Assembly: GCF_002858675.1 (NCBI RefSeq)
Contig: NZ_PJZF01000002.1
Span: 1-64,000 of the forward strand
Direction of reading: 5' to 3'
Length of the DNA: 64,000 nucleotides
Source: Chimaeribacter californicus
GTDB lineage: Bacteria > Pseudomonadota > Gammaproteobacteria > Enterobacterales > Enterobacteriaceae
The notes under the pieces were generated by a model. That model had not been told where the DNA came from and made no database searches. It saw nothing but the letters and a program-made list of their open reading frames with translations. Of the stretch, positions 46,243 to 57,915 are shown piece by piece. The first letter of the stretch is position 1; every line of letters starts with the position of its first letter. The translations under genes and the position numbers were made by a program.

Positions 46243-48793
46243 GGAAAATAACGCTTACGCAGACCACACCCCGATGATGCAGCAGTATTTGCGCCTCAAG
46301 GCTGAGCATCCTGAGATCCTGTTGTTTTACCGGATGGGGGATTTCTACGAGCTTTTTTACGATGATGCCAAACGGGCATCCCAGTTGCTGGACATCTCCC
46401 TGACCAAGCGCGGCCAGTCTGCCGGCGAGCCGATTCCGATGGCGGGCGTCCCGCATCACGCCGTTGAGAACTATCTGGCGAAGCTGGTGCAATTGGGTGA
46501 GTCGGTCGCGCTCTGTGAACAGATTGGCGATCCGGCGGCCAGTAAAGGGCCGGTTGAGCGTAAAGTGGTCAGGATCGTCACGCCCGGCACGGTCAGTGAT
46601 GAGGCGCTGCTGAAAGAGCGTCAGGATAACCTGCTGGCAGCCATCTGGCGCGATAGCCGTGGATTTGGTTATGCCACGCTCGACATCAGCTCCGGCCGTT
46701 TCCAGGTCGTGGAACCCGCAGATAACGAGACCATGGCCGCTGAGTTGCAGCGTACCAACCCGGCCGAGCTGCTCTACCCGGAAAGCTTCCCGGAGATGGC
46801 GCTGATTGAACAGCGCCGCGGCCTGCGCCGTCGCCCTGAGTGGGAATTTGAACTCGAGACCGCACGGCAGCAACTGAATCTGCAATTCGGCACCCGTGAC
46901 CTGACCGGCTTCGGGGTAGAACAGGCACCCCAGGCGCTGCGCGCCGCCGGCTGCCTGTTACAGTATGTGAAAGATACCCAGCGTACTGCCCTGCCCCACA
47001 TCCGTGGGCTGACCATGGAGCGCCAGCAGGACGGCATCATCATGGACGCTGCCACCCGCCGCAATCTGGAGCTGACGCAAAACCTCGCCGGCGGCACGGA
47101 AAATACCCTGTCCGCGATTCTGGATCGCTGCGTGACGCCGATGGGCAGCCGGATGCTGAAACGCTGGCTGCATATGCCGAGCCGTAACCATACGCTGCTG
47201 ATGCAGCGCCAGCAGAGCATCGCCGCGCTGCAACCCATCGTTGACGATCTTCAACCGCTACTGCGGCAGGTCGGCGATCTTGAACGCATCCTGGCGCGGC
47301 TCGCCCTGCGCAGCGCCCGCCCGCGCGATCTGGCGCGGATGCGCCATGCCATGCAGCAACTGCCGGCCCTGCGCGAGCTTTTGTCACCCCTTACCGGTGG
47401 GCATCTGCCTGAGCTGCTGGCACAAACCGGTGAGTTCCGTGAACTCCTTGAGCTGCTTGAAAGGGCCATTATTGAGGCACCGCCGGTGCTGGTACGTGAC
47501 GGCGGCGTGATTGCGCCGGGTTACCATGCTGAGCTGGATGAATGGCGTTCCCTGGCTGACGGTGCCACCGATTATCTGGATCGTCTGGAGATCCGTGAGC
47601 GGGAGAAGCTGGGGCTCGACACCCTGAAAGTCGGTTTTAACGGGGTGCACGGCTACTTTATCCAGGTCAGCCGCGGCCAGAGCCATCTGGTGCCGATGCA
47701 CTACGTGCGCCGCCAGACGCTGAAAAATGCCGAACGCTACATCATTCCGGAACTGAAAGAGTATGAAGACAAAGTCCTGACCTCGAAAGGCAAAGCGCTG
47801 GCGCTGGAGAAGTCGCTCTACGAGGAGCTTTTCGACCTGCTGTTACCGCATCTGCCTGAGCTGCAACAGAGCGCTGCGGCGCTGGCCGAACTGGATGTGT
47901 TGAGCAACCTCGCCGAACGGGCCGACACCCTGAACTATGCCTGCCCGGTGCTGAGCGATCAGCCCGGCATCCGTATTACCGGCGGCCGGCACCCGGTGGT
48001 CGAACAGGTGCTGAAAGATCCGTTTATCGCCAACCCGCTTGCGTTGTCCCCGGCACGGCGGATGTTAGTCATCACCGGCCCCAATATGGGCGGGAAAAGT
48101 ACCTACATGCGTCAGGCGGCGCTGATTGTGCTGATGGCGCATATCGGCAGTTTCGTCCCGGCTGAGGGTGCGACGATAGGCCCGGTGGATCGTATTTTCA
48201 CCCGTGTGGGCGCCGCAGACGATCTGGCCTCAGGCCGTTCCACCTTTATGGTAGAGATGACCGAAACCGCCAACATTCTGCACAACGCCACAGAAAACAG
48301 TCTGGTGCTGATGGATGAAGTAGGCCGCGGGACGTCCACCTACGACGGCCTCTCCCTGGCCTGGGCCTGTGCGGAAAACCTTGCCAGCCGCATCAAAGCC
48401 ATGACGCTGTTTGCCACCCACTACTTTGAGCTGACCACCCTGCCGGAAAAAATGGAAGGCGTGGTGAATATCCATCTGGATGCGGTGGAACACGGGGATA
48501 CCATCGCGTTTATGCACAACGTCCAGGAGGGCGCGGCCAGCAAAAGTTATGGTCTGGCGGTCGCATCACTGGCGGGGGTGCCGCGTGATGTAATTAAACG
48601 TGCCCGGCAGAAATTGCGTGAACTGGAAACCCTTTCCAATCATGCGGCAAACAGCCATGTGGACAGCGCCCAGCTGACGCTGCTTAATGAGGAGACGTCA
48701 CCGGCGGTAGAAGCGCTGGAAGCCCTGGATCCGGACACCCTTTCCCCGCGCCAGGCGCTGGAGTGGATCTATCGCCTGAAGAATATGGTCTAG
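46241..48793 (+). CDS. mutS: DNA mismatch repair protein MutS
   Basis: 850 residues. Mismatch-recognition ATPase. The Phe-x-Glu mismatch wedge (Phe35, Glu37 in RMGDFYELF), connector, lever/clamp domains, ABC-type ATPase with P-loop GPNMGGKST (about 611), [12 protein letters not shown] and SATHYFEL-like switch ([10 protein letters not shown]), and a C-terminal tetramerisation segment ([22 protein letters not shown]). Start at [16 protein letters not shown] by alignment with E. coli; the frame is open 88 codons upstream without conservation. Confidence 0.97.
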   Translation: MENNAYADHTPMMQQYLRLKAEHPEILLFYRMGDFYELFYDDAKRASQLLDISLTKRGQSAGEPIPMAGVPHHAVENYLAKLVQLGESVALCEQIGDPAASKGPVERKVVRIVTPGTVSDEALLKERQDNLLAAIWRDSRGFGYATLDISSGRFQVVEPADNETMAAELQRTNPAELLYPESFPEMALIEQRRGLRRRPEWEFELETARQQLNLQFGTRDLTGFGVEQAPQALRAAGCLLQYVKDTQRTALPHIRGLTMERQQDGIIMDAATRRNLELTQNLAGGTENTLSAILDRCVTPMGSRMLKRWLHMPSRNHTLLMQRQQSIAALQPIVDDLQPLLRQVGDLERILARLALRSARPRDLARMRHAMQQLPALRELLSPLTGGHLPELLAQTGEFRELLELLERAIIEAPPVLVRDGGVIAPGYHAELDEWRSLADGATDYLDRLEIREREKLGLDTLKVGFNGVHGYFIQVSRGQSHLVPMHYVRRQTLKNAERYIIPELKEYEDKVLTSKGKALALEKSLYEELFDLLLPHLPELQQSAAALAELDVLSNLAERADTLNYACPVLSDQPGIRITGGRHPVVEQVLKDPFIANPLALSPARRMLVITGPNMGGKSTYMRQAALIVLMAHIGSFVPAEGATIGPVDRIFTRVGAADDLASGRSTFMVEMTETANILHNATENSLVLMDEVGRGTSTYDGLSLAWACAENLASRIKAMTLFATHYFELTTLPEKMEGVVNIHLDAVEHGDTIAFMHNVQEGAASKSYGLAVASLAGVPRDVIKRARQKLRELETLSNHAANSHVDSAQLTLLNEETSPAVEALEALDPDTLSPRQALEWIYRLKNMV

Positions 48794-48826
48794 TAATCAG
48801 TGCGTTATTGATGTGTTGATAGGCTG

Positions 48827-48908
48827 ATCCGGTACCGAATCCTTTGCACCTGGATCGTGATGATCCCGCCTGTGGGCAGCGATCCTCACGATCCAAAGGA
48901 ACCGGGAT
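48827..48908. repeat. Long imperfect inverted repeat between mutS and rpoS
   Basis: About 82 bp with arms ATCCGGT...TCCTTTG...TGGATCGTG...GATC and GATC...CACGATCC...AAAGGA...ACCGGGAT. It could fold to a long interrupted hairpin. Not recognised as a known REP, ERIC or sRNA. Confidence 0.6.
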
Positions 48909-48933
48909 GAGCCCGCTGCCTTTTTTCAGCCAT

Positions 48934-48964
48934 AAAAAAACGGCGGGCAAGGCCCACCGTTTTT
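48934..48964. terminator. Bidirectional mutS/rpoS terminator
   Basis: Stem AAAAACGG-x-GGGC/GCCC-x-CCGTTTTT (one mismatch) with A and T runs on both sides, between the convergent genes. Confidence 0.85.
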
Positions 48965-49046
48965 AAGGTACTTCCTTCAATGAATCATTAACTTCCTGAG
49001 CAGGTTAATGATTCACGGCTTTTCCAGAGCATATGGGCGGTTCCGC

Positions 49047-50036
49047 TTATTCGCGGAACAGTGCTTCAATGCTCAGCCCCTGACCCTGCAAAATTTCACG
49101 CAGGCGGCGCAGACCTTCAACCTGAATCTGGCGAACACGTTCACGAGTCAGACCAATTTCACGGCCCACATCTTCCAGTGTGGCAGCTTCGTAGCCCAAG
49201 AGGCCGAAACGACGCGCCAACACTTCACGCTGTTTGGCGTTCAGTTCGAACAGCCATTTAACGATGCTTTGTTTCATATCATCGTCTTGCGTGGTGTCTT
49301 CCGGACCGTTGTCTTTCTCGTCTGCCAGAATATCCAGCAGTGCTTTCTCTGAGTCGCCACCCAGTGGCGTATCTACCGAGGTGATGCGCTCATTCAGGCG
49401 CAGCATACGGCTTACATCATCAACCGGTTTGTCGAGTTGCTCGGCAATCTCTTCCGCACTCGGTTCATGATCCAACTTGTGAGAAAGTTCACGCGCAGTA
49501 CGCAGATAAACGTTCAGTTCTTTCACGATGTGAATCGGCAGACGAATAGTACGGGTTTGATTCATGATCGCCCGTTCAATGGTCTGGCGAATCCACCAGG
49601 TTGCATAGGTAGAGAATCGGAAGCCGCGCTCCGGGTCAAATTTCTCAACGGCACGGATCAGGCCAAGGTTACCTTCCTCGATCAGATCCAACAGTGCCAG
49701 ACCACGGTTGCTGTAACGGCGGGCGATCTTAACTACCAAACGTAAGTTACTTTCAATCATCCGGCGGCGGGACGGCACGTCACCGCGCAGTGCACGCCGC
49801 GCGAAGTAAACCTCTTCCTCTGCGGTCAGAAGAGGCGAATAACCAATTTCTCCGAGATACAGTTGAGTTGCATCCAGCACTCGTTGGCTCACAGCTTGTG
49901 ATAACAGTTCTTCCTCAGAAGCCTCGTTATCAACAGGCTCTTCAACGAGCGCTTTCTCGTCAAAGTTCTCACCGCCGTTCTCGTCGAAATCCGCGTCATC
50001 ATGTAACTCGTTAACTTTCAGCGTACTTTGGCTCAT
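49047..50036 (-). CDS. rpoS: Stationary-phase sigma factor RpoS
   Basis: 329 residues (E. coli 330). Regions 1.2, 2 ([40 protein letters not shown]), 3 and 4 ([31 protein letters not shown]) are all present. Transcribed from nlpD; in E. coli the main rpoS promoter lies within nlpD. No disruption, although rpoS is often mutated in cultured strains. Confidence 0.98.
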   Translation of the reverse strand: MSQSTLKVNELHDDADFDENGGENFDEKALVEEPVDNEASEEELLSQAVSQRVLDATQLYLGEIGYSPLLTAEEEVYFARRALRGDVPSRRRMIESNLRLVVKIARRYSNRGLALLDLIEEGNLGLIRAVEKFDPERGFRFSTYATWWIRQTIERAIMNQTRTIRLPIHIVKELNVYLRTARELSHKLDHEPSAEEIAEQLDKPVDDVSRMLRLNERITSVDTPLGGDSEKALLDILADEKDNGPEDTTQDDDMKQSIVKWLFELNAKQREVLARRFGLLGYEAATLEDVGREIGLTRERVRQIQVEGLRRLREILQGQGLSIEALFRE

Positions 50037-50087
50037 AAGCTGCTCCTACCCGTGATCCCGAGGCAGAATACAAGGATTCTGCCCAAT

Positions 50088-51107
50088 TTATCGCTGCGGA
50101 AGATAACGCAGCGGGTTTACGGATTTCCCCTTGTAACGAATTTCAAAATGTAATCTTACTGAACTGGTTCCGGTGCTACCCATGGTCGCGATTTTTTGAC
50201 CCGCCTGCACTTCTTGTTGTTCCCGGACCAGCATTGTGTCGTTATGTGCATAGGCGCTCAGGTAATCATCATTGTGTTTAATGATGATCAGATTACCGTA
50301 ACCGCGAAGCGCATTCCCTGCATACACTACACGCCCACTGGCGGTAGCAACGATGGACTGGCCGCGCGAACCGGCGATATCGATCCCCTTATTGCCTCCC
50401 TCAGATGCTGAGAAGCTATCGATAATCTTACCGTCAGTAGGCCATCTCCAGCTGCTTACCGGCGTGCCGGTATTGGCTGTACTGCTGACGGTGGTGCTCG
50501 GTGCGGTAACAGGTGCGGTTGTAGCAACGACTGCACCCGATGAAGGCAACATCTTACCTACATTCTGTTTACCAGAACCAGCAGAATACGCGGTAGTTGG
50601 ATGAGAATCAACCGTTGCGCTTTGGATCTGTGTGCTGGAAGGGGGTTTCGGTACCCCGCCGCGGGTAGCGTCAGACGCCACTAAAGCCCCGCCGGTACTG
50701 GCTCCGGACGATACGTTATTGATCTGGATCGTTTGCCCAACATTTAAGCTATAGGGGGCAGAAATACTGTTGCGTGCGGCCAGATCACGGAAGTCATTGC
50801 CGGTGATCCAGGCGATATAAAACAGGGTGTCGCCGCGTTTTACCGTGTAGGTGCTGCCGGTATAACTGCCTTTAGGAATGGAATTATAGCTGCGATTATA
50901 AACAATCCGCCCTCCCGGCCCGGCCTGCCCGCCACTTTGCGCGGAGGGGCTGCCCATCATGCCGCCCTGGCTGCTGCGGCCACCGCCGCTGACGTCAGAG
51001 ATAGGGGCGGATGTCGAGGCGTTGTTGGAACAGCCGGCCAACCATAAACTCACTACTGTACATGCCGCAATACGACGCAATGTAATAATTGGGCTTCCCG
51101 TGCTCAT
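50088..51107 (-). CDS. nlpD: LytM-domain lipoprotein NlpD, amidase activator
   Basis: 339 residues. Outer-membrane lipoprotein that activates AmiC for septal peptidoglycan cleavage. Lipobox LWLAGC (Cys26), a variable Ser/Gly/Gln linker shorter than in E. coli, LysM domain ([25 protein letters not shown]), and a degenerate LytM/M23 domain ([24 protein letters not shown]) lacking the full catalytic zinc set. Start at the second of two adjacent ATGs to match E. coli MSAGSP. Confidence 0.95.
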   Translation of the reverse strand: MSTGSPIITLRRIAACTVVSLWLAGCSNNASTSAPISDVSGGGRSSQGGMMGSPSAQSGGQAGPGGRIVYNRSYNSIPKGSYTGSTYTVKRGDTLFYIAWITGNDFRDLAARNSISAPYSLNVGQTIQINNVSSGASTGGALVASDATRGGVPKPPSSTQIQSATVDSHPTTAYSAGSGKQNVGKMLPSSGAVVATTAPVTAPSTTVSSTANTGTPVSSWRWPTDGKIIDSFSASEGGNKGIDIAGSRGQSIVATASGRVVYAGNALRGYGNLIIIKHNDDYLSAYAHNDTMLVREQQEVQAGQKIATMGSTGTSSVRLHFEIRYKGKSVNPLRYLPQR

Positions 51108-51353
51108 CATTCCCCCATAACAGCAATATCAGTGAACTATCCAAAAAACCTTATCAATCCGCCGCAAAAAGGCAACTGTCCCGCCCAGCGTGCGGTAAAG
51201 GTTCCCTTGCTTCCACAATCGCGGACGGCAAGAGAGAAAAACGCTGCCACGGATGCTATCAACATCGCAGGTGCAGCACCATAGGAGAGTGGCACGGAAT
51301 TTATTATTGCCGGCCGGGGGTAAATCCCGGCGGCATAGGGCGGCAGCAACAAC

Positions 51354-51980
51354 TCAGGCCAGATCCCCTTTGACCAGCGGGACAAACCGCACCGCCTCAA
51401 TGGTCTCGACCTTGAATTCGTTGTTTTTACGTTGGATACGTTGCAGAAGTTGCGAGTGGTCGCCGACCGGCAGCACCAGGATCCCGCCCTCATCGAGTTG
51501 TTCCATCAATGCCTGCGGCACTTCAGGCGGGGCGGCGGTAACGATGATGGCGTCAAACGGTGCGCGGGCCGGCCAGCCAAGCCAGCCATCACCATGACGG
51601 GTAGAGATATTATGCAGATCCAGTTGCTTGAAGCGGCGTTTGGCCTGCCACTGCAACCCTTTGATGCGCTCCACCGAGCAGACATGGTCAACCAGGTGCG
51701 CCAGAATCGCCGTCTGGTAGCCGGAACCGGTGCCGATCTCCAGCACCCGCGAGCCGGGCGTCAGCTGCAACAGATCCGTCATCCGCGCTACGACGTAAGG
51801 CTGGGAGATGGTCTGGCCGGAGCCAATCGGCAAGGCGGTGTTGTCATAGGCGCTGTGCTCAAACGCCTCATCCACGAAACGCTCCCGCGGCACTGCCTCT
51901 ATGGCCTGCAGCAACCGCTCATCCTGAATGCCCTGCTGGCGGAGCTGGTCCAGCAGAATTCGCATACGACTGTTCACCAT
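51354..51980 (-). CDS. pcm: Protein-L-isoaspartate O-methyltransferase Pcm
   Basis: 208 residues, as in E. coli. Uses SAM to methylate isoaspartyl residues in aged proteins. Motif [14 protein letters not shown], then [15 protein letters not shown] and [17 protein letters not shown]. Start at [10 protein letters not shown]; 7-bp overlap with the end of surE. Confidence 0.97.
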   Translation of the reverse strand: MVNSRMRILLDQLRQQGIQDERLLQAIEAVPRERFVDEAFEHSAYDNTALPIGSGQTISQPYVVARMTDLLQLTPGSRVLEIGTGSGYQTAILAHLVDHVCSVERIKGLQWQAKRRFKQLDLHNISTRHGDGWLGWPARAPFDAIIVTAAPPEVPQALMEQLDEGGILVLPVGDHSQLLQRIQRKNNEFKVETIEAVRFVPLVKGDLA

Positions 51981-52735
51981 TCCCCGTTGACCTCGGCATT
52001 GGTTAACCATCTCTCCACGACATCCTGTGCCGCGTAGGCCGTTAAATCGACCTGAAGCGGTGTGACGGAAACATATCCCTCTTCAAGTGCGGCAAAATCG
52101 GTGCCCGGCGCATAATCAAATTTCGCGCCGGGCGGGCCGATCCACCATAAATCCTGGCCGCGCGGGTCCTGCTGGTGAATCACCTGGTCAGCCGGGTGAC
52201 GGCTGCCGCAGCGGGTAACCTTGATGCCTTTGATGGCAGATAACGGCAAATCCGGCACATTGATGTTCAGGATCTTGCCGGTTCGCAGCGGTTCACGCTG
52301 CAATGCCCGCAGGATCGCGCACGTTACCGCGGCTGCCGTGTCATAGTGCTGGTGGCCGTCCAGGGACACCGCCAGTGCCGGGTAACCGAGATGGCGCCCC
52401 TCGGTGGCTGCCGCGACGGTGCCGGAATAGATCACATCGTCACCTAAATTCGCCCCGGCATTAATCCCGGAGACCACAATATCCGGCCGCGGCCGCATCA
52501 GCTGGTTAACGCCCAGATAGACACAATCCGTTGGCGTGCCCTGCTGCACGGCAATGTCGCCGTTGGGCAGCGTCAGGGTGCGCAGCGGCGCATCCAGCGT
52601 CAGCGCGTTTGATGCCCCGCTGCGGTTGCGGTCGGGCGCAACCACCTGCACCTCGGCAAATTCCCTGAGCGCCGCGGCCAGGGTCTGAATACCCGGCGCG
52701 CTTACGCCATCATCATTACTCAGTAAGATCCGCAT
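51974..52735 (-). CDS. surE: 5'/3'-nucleotidase SurE
   Basis: 253 residues. Metal-dependent nucleotidase/exopolyphosphatase for stationary-phase survival. Metal ligands Asp8 and Asp9 (ILLSNDDG), Ser/Asn in DRNRSGAS and [14 protein letters not shown]. Start at [10 protein letters not shown], overlapping truD by 20 bp. Part of truD-surE-pcm-nlpD-rpoS. Confidence 0.98.
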   Translation of the reverse strand: MRILLSNDDGVSAPGIQTLAAALREFAEVQVVAPDRNRSGASNALTLDAPLRTLTLPNGDIAVQQGTPTDCVYLGVNQLMRPRPDIVVSGINAGANLGDDVIYSGTVAAATEGRHLGYPALAVSLDGHQHYDTAAAVTCAILRALQREPLRTGKILNINVPDLPLSAIKGIKVTRCGSRHPADQVIHQQDPRGQDLWWIGPPGAKFDYAPGTDFAALEEGYVSVTPLQVDLTAYAAQDVVERWLTNAEVNGEW

Positions 52736-53762
52736 TATCGTTGCCCTGCCGCAGGATTTCCCGTACCACACTGGTGGCAAAGCTGCCGGCCGGCAGCCAG
52801 AAATTCAGTTCAAGCGTCACGTCGTCCCACCAGTTCCATTGCATCTGCTGCGGGTAAAGCAACAGCGCGCGCCGTGCCGGTTCAACCCGTTCACGCTTCA
52901 GCAAGCCCAGCAGATCGTGTTGATCGGCCAGGCAGGCCAGCTCCAGCGCTTCGGCGGCCGCCTGGGTACCGAGGTCGCCGTCACCCGGTAACGGAGCGGT
53001 GATTTGCAGTTCACCCGCCTCCAGACGCGCCTGGAGTGTCTCCAGCTCATCCTCTTTGGCCACAAACCAGCTGCCGCGCCCGCTGAGTTGCAGGGCATCG
53101 CCCGCCAGCACCGTGCGGTGCAGCCCCTGAGCCAGACGCGCTGAGGCGATCAGGTTAAACATGGCGCTGCGGCTGGCTGACAGGTAAAAACTGCGTTTGC
53201 TGCGCTCTTTGACGCGGATCTCGTCACGCGCCCAGCGCCCGGCCTGCACCAGATTATTGCCGCCATGCCCGAAACGTTGCACGCCGAAATAGTTCGGTAC
53301 GCCCTGTTCTGCGATGCGCGCCAGCCGCTGCTCTACGTCTGCCCGGTCAGTGACCTGGCGCAATATCAGCGTAAAAGCGTTGCCTTTCAGCGTGCCGATG
53401 CGCAGCTTGCGGCGCTGGCGTGAACTGGCCAGCACCTCGCACCCTTCCAGCTGGAATGTCGCGAGAGGGGGCGCTTCTTTGCCCGGCAGATGCAGGCAGA
53501 ACCACTGTTCCGTGACCGCATGGCGATCTTTCAGCCCGGCATAGCTGACGGCGCGGGCCGGAATCCCGGCAAAACGCGCCAGCGCATCCGCAACGAACTG
53601 GGTATTGCAGCCGTTTTTGCGGATGCGCACCAGCAGGTGCTCGCCCTCGCCATCCGGCTCAAACCCTAGATCTTCCCGTACCTGGAAGTCTTCCGGGTTG
53701 GCTTTCAGGATGCCGCCGGAGCGTGGTTCGCCATGCAGCCAGGTCAGCGTTGTCATATCCAT
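52716..53762 (-). CDS. truD: tRNA pseudouridine(13) synthase TruD
   Basis: 348 residues. Makes pseudouridine 13 in tRNA-Glu. Catalytic Asp near 80 in [23 protein letters not shown] and the C-terminal [25 protein letters not shown] block. ATG start used; a GTG one codon upstream is possible. Begins 4 bp after the ispF stop. Confidence 0.96.
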   Translation of the reverse strand: MDMTTLTWLHGEPRSGGILKANPEDFQVREDLGFEPDGEGEHLLVRIRKNGCNTQFVADALARFAGIPARAVSYAGLKDRHAVTEQWFCLHLPGKEAPPLATFQLEGCEVLASSRQRRKLRIGTLKGNAFTLILRQVTDRADVEQRLARIAEQGVPNYFGVQRFGHGGNNLVQAGRWARDEIRVKERSKRSFYLSASRSAMFNLIASARLAQGLHRTVLAGDALQLSGRGSWFVAKEDELETLQARLEAGELQITAPLPGDGDLGTQAAAEALELACLADQHDLLGLLKRERVEPARRALLLYPQQMQWNWWDDVTLELNFWLPAGSFATSVVREILRQGNDNADLTE

Positions 53763-53766
53763 CACA

Positions 53767-54240
53767 TCAGGCCTTAATCAGCAGGGCGACGGCCGCACAG
53801 GCGATGCCCTCGCCGCGCCCGGTAAAGCCGAGCTGCTCGGTGGTGGTCGCTTTCACGTTGACGTCATCCATATGGCACTGCAAATCTTCGGCCAGGTTAA
53901 CCCGCATCTGCGGGATGTGCGGGGCCATTTTCGGTGCCTGCGCAATCAGGGTGATGTCGAGGTTACCGAGGCGATAGCCTTTGGCCTGAATGCGGCGGTA
54001 AGCTTCACGCAGCAGGGCGCGGCTGTCTGCGCCTTTGTAGGCCGGGTCGGTGTCCGGGAAGAGCTTGCCGATGTCACCCAGCGCCGCTGCGCCCAACAGG
54101 GCGTCGGTGGCGGCATGCAGCGCCACGTCACCGTCGGAGTGCGCCAGCAGCCCCTGCGGGTACGGAATGCGCACGCCACCGATCACCAACGGACCTTCTC
54201 CACCAAATTTATGTACATCAAATCCGTGACCGATACGCAT
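53767..54240 (-). CDS. ispF: 2-C-methyl-D-erythritol 2,4-cyclodiphosphate synthase
   Basis: 157 residues. MEP-pathway isoprenoid enzyme. Zinc ligands Asp8, His10 and His42 ([14 protein letters not shown]), plus the family C-terminal [16 protein letters not shown]. Start ATG overlaps the ispD stop; an extra ATG directly upstream (54243) is equally possible. Confidence 0.98.
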   Translation of the reverse strand: MRIGHGFDVHKFGGEGPLVIGGVRIPYPQGLLAHSDGDVALHAATDALLGAAALGDIGKLFPDTDPAYKGADSRALLREAYRRIQAKGYRLGNLDITLIAQAPKMAPHIPQMRVNLAEDLQCHMDDVNVKATTTEQLGFTGRGEGIACAAVALLIKA

Positions 54241-54956
54241 CATGCGCTCTCCTGTGTTAAAAAATGAGATAAATAAAATGCCGCCAGCGCCAGATCTTCC
54301 GGCTGCGTCACTTTGATGTTGTCAGCACGCCCCGCCACCAGCTGCGGATGGTAACCGCAATACTCCAGCGCCGAGGCTTCGTCCGTGATGGTTGCCCCTT
54401 CACTCAGCGCCCGGCTGAGGCACGCCTTCAGCAGCGCCAGCGGAAAGAGCTGCGGCGTTAAGGCATGCCACAGGTTCTGGCGGTCAACGGTGTGTGCCAC
54501 CGCCGCCACGCCTGGCTCGGCGCGCTTCATGGTGTCCCGCACCGGGGCCGCCAGGATGCCGCCGATCTTGCTGGTCTCGGTGATGGCCAGCAGGCGCGCC
54601 AGATCGTCCTGATGCAGGCAGGGGCGCGCGGCGTCATGCACCAGCACCCACTCTGCCCCACCGGCACATTCAAGGCCCGCCAGCACCGAATCGGCGCGCT
54701 CTGAACCGCCTGACACTACGTTAATCCGGCGGTCAGCGGCAATCGGTAAATGGCTGAAATGCGTGTCCTGTGGGCTGACAGCCACAATCACGCGGTTGAT
54801 GCGCGGGTGGCGCAGCAACGCGGTGATGGCATGCTCAATCAGGGTCTGGTGGCCGATGGTGAGGTACTGCTTCGGGCATTGTGCCTGCATTCGGCTGCCG
54901 ATACCGGCGGCCGGCACAACGGCAATGATCTCTGGAAGGGAACCTGCGTTGTTCAT
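54240..54956 (-). CDS. ispD: 2-C-methyl-D-erythritol 4-phosphate cytidylyltransferase
   Basis: 238 residues. Nucleotidyltransferase fold with [37 protein letters not shown] and [10 protein letters not shown]. Partner of ispF in the MEP pathway, coupled by overlapping stop/start. Starts 4 bp after the ftsB stop. Confidence 0.98.
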   Translation of the reverse strand: MNNAGSLPEIIAVVPAAGIGSRMQAQCPKQYLTIGHQTLIEHAITALLRHPRINRVIVAVSPQDTHFSHLPIAADRRINVVSGGSERADSVLAGLECAGGAEWVLVHDAARPCLHQDDLARLLAITETSKIGGILAAPVRDTMKRAEPGVAAVAHTVDRQNLWHALTPQLFPLALLKACLSRALSEGATITDEASALEYCGYHPQLVAGRADNIKVTQPEDLALAAFYLSHFLTQESA

Positions 54957-54960
54957 CTGA

Positions 54961-55281
54961 TTAGTGTGCGTTGTTTTGAGCAGACGCGGTGGTTGCGCTG
55001 CGTTTGGATTGGTCAGGCACCAGCCGGTAGAAGGTTTCGCCCGGTTTAATCATCCCGAGTTCGTTGCGCGCGCGCTCCTCGATCGCTTCCTGACCGCCAT
55101 TCAAATCATCTATTTCAGCAAAAAGCTGATCGTTCCGTGATTTCAGCTTGGCGTTGTTGGTCTTCTGGACCGCAACGTCATCATCCACCCGGACATAATC
55201 GTGAATACCATTCTTGCCCAGCCACAGTGAATACTGGAGCCAGCCAAGTAAAACCAATAACAGCAGCGTTAATTTGCCCAT
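54961..55281 (-). CDS. ftsB: Cell division protein FtsB
   Basis: 106 residues. Bitopic divisome protein of the FtsQBL complex. Single transmembrane helix at the N-terminus ([19 protein letters not shown]), then a periplasmic leucine-zipper-like coiled coil ([25 protein letters not shown]) and the conserved [19 protein letters not shown]. Start MGKLTL chosen by alignment; the frame is open further upstream. Confidence 0.97.
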   Translation of the reverse strand: MGKLTLLLLVLLGWLQYSLWLGKNGIHDYVRVDDDVAVQKTNNAKLKSRNDQLFAEIDDLNGGQEAIEERARNELGMIKPGETFYRLVPDQSKRSATTASAQNNAH

Positions 55282-55448
55282 GCCCGCCCCCTGAAAAACC
55301 CGGCAATCATCCCATAACTTTACGTTCGACTCCACATGCGCAATGCATTGGCCGGGAGATTACACAGCGGATTGGGCACCGGCAACAGGCTTCACCGGCG
55401 GCAGGCCGGAAGAAAAAGGGGAAAAACAGGGCGGGAAGACAGCAGGGA

Positions 55449-55811
55449 TCACCAGCCGGTCAGAAAGGAGAACAACATCCAGAACAGGCAAATCACCACG
55501 GCACCGCTTATCAGCAGTGTCAGCGGCACGTTGCCGCGCAGCAGCATACTGACGGCAATACCGACCAGCACCGACACCGGCATCAGCGCCAGAAAGAAGG
55601 GCCAGGTATAGAGCAGGAAAAACAGCGTGTTGGCGCCATACACCATAAAAGGAATGGCGAAAGCCAGCCAGTAGAAGATAAAACCCGCGCTGCCGCCCAG
55701 AAAGGAGTAAGACGGCTCCTCGCTTTCCCGCCGGTCAGCCGCCGGGCGCAGGGGCCGCGACGGCTCAGTGGCCGGACGGCCGGCATTAGAATAGGGGCTG
55801 ACATTCTGCAT
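55449..55811 (-). CDS. ygbE: Inner-membrane protein YgbE (DUF3561)
   Basis: 120 residues. Soluble N-terminal 38 residues followed by three hydrophobic segments (about 40-60, 64-84, 95-115). Conserved of unknown function next to cysC in E. coli and here. Possibly the tail of the cysGDNC operon, 60 bp after cysC. Confidence 0.88.
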   Translation of the reverse strand: MQNVSPYSNAGRPATEPSRPLRPAADRRESEEPSYSFLGGSAGFIFYWLAFAIPFMVYGANTLFFLLYTWPFFLALMPVSVLVGIAVSMLLRGNVPLTLLISGAVVICLFWMLFSFLTGW

Positions 55812-55871
55812 ACGGTGATCCCTGTGGTCTCAGTGCGGCAGCACGCATTCATGCGCGTTTCCGCAGCCGGT

Positions 55872-56474
55872 TCAGGGTTCGATAATAACGCGGCGACGCA
55901 GAACGTCTAACATTTGCTCGACCAAATTTGTTACTAATTGTTCACCTTTCAGATGAATATCAGGGGCTTCAGGCGCCTCGTAAACCGAGTCAATCCCGGT
56001 GAAGTTTTTCAGCTCCCCCGCACGCGCTTTTTTGTATAACCCCTTGGGATCGCGGGCTTCACACAGTTCAAGCGGCGTGTCAACAAACACCTCAATAAAG
56101 CGATCGCCAAGCAGCTCGCGCACCATCTGCCGCTCTGCCCGGTGCGGTGAGATAAACGCGGTCAGCACCACTAACCCGGCATCCACCATCAGTTTCGCCA
56201 CCTCCCCGACCCGGCGGATATTCTCGCGCCGGTCATCGTCGGAAAAGCCGAGATCGCGGCACAGCCCATGGCGGACATTATCACCATCAAGCAGATAGGT
56301 GCTGACCCCATGGGCGTGCAGCGCCTGCTCCAGCGCCCCGGCCACCGTGGACTTGCCGGAGCCTGACAGCCCGGTAAACCACAGCACCGTGCCCTGGTGG
56401 CGATGCAGCGCCTCACGGTCCGCACGCGCGACGGCGTGCGGGTGCCAGACGATGTTTTCGTCGCGTTCAGACAC
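55872..56474 (-). CDS. cysC: Adenylylsulfate kinase
   Basis: 200 residues. Phosphorylates APS to PAPS. P-loop GLSGSGKST (35-43), [17 protein letters not shown], phosphoserine-site context FISPHRAER, and [20 protein letters not shown]. Starts 2 bp after the cysN stop. Confidence 0.97.
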   Translation of the reverse strand: MSERDENIVWHPHAVARADREALHRHQGTVLWFTGLSGSGKSTVAGALEQALHAHGVSTYLLDGDNVRHGLCRDLGFSDDDRRENIRRVGEVAKLMVDAGLVVLTAFISPHRAERQMVRELLGDRFIEVFVDTPLELCEARDPKGLYKKARAGELKNFTGIDSVYEAPEAPDIHLKGEQLVTNLVEQMLDVLRRRVIIEP

Positions 56475-56476
56475 GT

Positions 56477-57904
56477 TTATTTACCACCCAGCAGGTCACG
56501 CGCACCCCAGTGCGGGAAGTGGCGGCGCACCAGCGCGTTCAGCTCCAGCTCGAAGGCACTGAAGGCACCCGGCTCTTCAAACACGGTGTCCAGCGCTTCA
56601 CGCACCATGCCCGCGCCCACGGTGACGTTGGTCAGGCGATCGATGAAGATCATGCCGCCGGTCACGGCGTTGGCCTGGTAGCTGTCCAGCATCAGCGGCT
56701 CATCAAAGGTGAGTTCCACCAGCCCGATGCCGTTCAGCGGCAGGTTTTCCACCACGCGCTGGGTCAGGGAGTTGATCTCCACCTGGTACTGGATGTTCTC
56801 CACCCGCGCGCGGGATTTCTTCCCGGCGACTTTGATGTCGTAACTCTGCCCCGGTACCAGCGGCTGCTCGGCCATCCACACCACGTCCACCAGCGCATGG
56901 TGCACCGGCTTAAGGCTGTCTGCCGCATCCACCAGCAGGTCACCACGGCTGATGTCGATCTCATCTTTCAGCACCAGCGTGATCGCCTCACCGGCCCAGG
57001 CTTCCTGCAAGTCGCCGTCGAAGGTGACAATACGCGCCACCGTAGACTCCACGCCGGACGGCAGCACTTTCACCCGTTGGCCGACCCGCACCACCCCGGC
57101 AGCCAGCGTGCCTGCGTAGCCACGGAAGTCGAGGTTCGGGCGGTTGACGTACTGCACCGGGAAGCGCAGCGGCTGCTGCTCGCTGACGTTGATGACGTTG
57201 ACCGTCTCCAGCAGTTCCAGCAGCGTCGGGCCGGTGTACCAGCCCATTTTGCTGCTCTGGGTGGCGACGTTGTCCCCTTCAAGGGCGGACATCGGCACAA
57301 ATTTGATGTCGAGATCCGCCGGCAGTTGCTGGGCGAAGTCGAGGTAATCCTGCTTGAACTGCTCGTAGACGGTTTCGCTGTAGTCCACCAGGTCCATTTT
57401 GTTCACTGCCACCACCAGGTGACGGATGCCCAGCAGCGTAGCGATGAAGCTGTGGCGGCGGGTCTGGTCCAGTACCCCTTTGCGCGCGTCGATCAGCAAA
57501 ATCGCCAGGTCGCAGGTTGAGGCGCCGGTCGCCATGTTGCGGGTGTACTGCTCATGCCCCGGCGTGTCAGCGATGATAAATTTTCGCTTCTCGGTGGAGA
57601 AGTAGCGATAGGCCACATCGATGGTGATGCCCTGCTCGCGCTCCGCCTGCAGGCCATCCACCAGCAGCGCTAGGTCGAGTTTCTCGCCCTGGGTGCCGTG
57701 GCGTTTGCTGTCGTTGTGCAGCGAAGAGAGCTGATCTTCATAGATCTGGCGGGTGTCGTGCAGCAGGCGGCCGATCAACGTGGACTTGCCGTCATCGACA
57801 CTGCCGCAGGTCAGGAAACGCAGCAGGCTTTTGTGCTGCTGGCTCTTCAGGTAGCCTTCAACGCCACCCTGTTCAGCGATCTGTTGTGCAATTGCATTAT
57901 TCAT
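56477..57904 (-). CDS. cysN: Sulfate adenylyltransferase subunit 1 (GTPase)
   Basis: 475 residues. EF-Tu-like GTPase that drives APS synthesis by CysD. GTP motifs GSVDDGKST (about 34), DTPGHE and NKMD; two beta-barrel domains follow. No CysC fusion at the C-terminus, consistent with the separate cysC. Confidence 0.98.
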   Translation of the reverse strand: MNNAIAQQIAEQGGVEGYLKSQQHKSLLRFLTCGSVDDGKSTLIGRLLHDTRQIYEDQLSSLHNDSKRHGTQGEKLDLALLVDGLQAEREQGITIDVAYRYFSTEKRKFIIADTPGHEQYTRNMATGASTCDLAILLIDARKGVLDQTRRHSFIATLLGIRHLVVAVNKMDLVDYSETVYEQFKQDYLDFAQQLPADLDIKFVPMSALEGDNVATQSSKMGWYTGPTLLELLETVNVINVSEQQPLRFPVQYVNRPNLDFRGYAGTLAAGVVRVGQRVKVLPSGVESTVARIVTFDGDLQEAWAGEAITLVLKDEIDISRGDLLVDAADSLKPVHHALVDVVWMAEQPLVPGQSYDIKVAGKKSRARVENIQYQVEINSLTQRVVENLPLNGIGLVELTFDEPLMLDSYQANAVTGGMIFIDRLTNVTVGAGMVREALDTVFEEPGAFSAFELELNALVRRHFPHWGARDLLGGK

Positions 57905-57915
57905 CTGGTGGTTCC

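Noticed and set aside
51111-51353. Possible small gene between pcm and nlpD
   Set aside because: The open minus-strand frame here is an out-of-frame continuation of the pcm region with no SD or family pattern; only a weak hairpin is visible.
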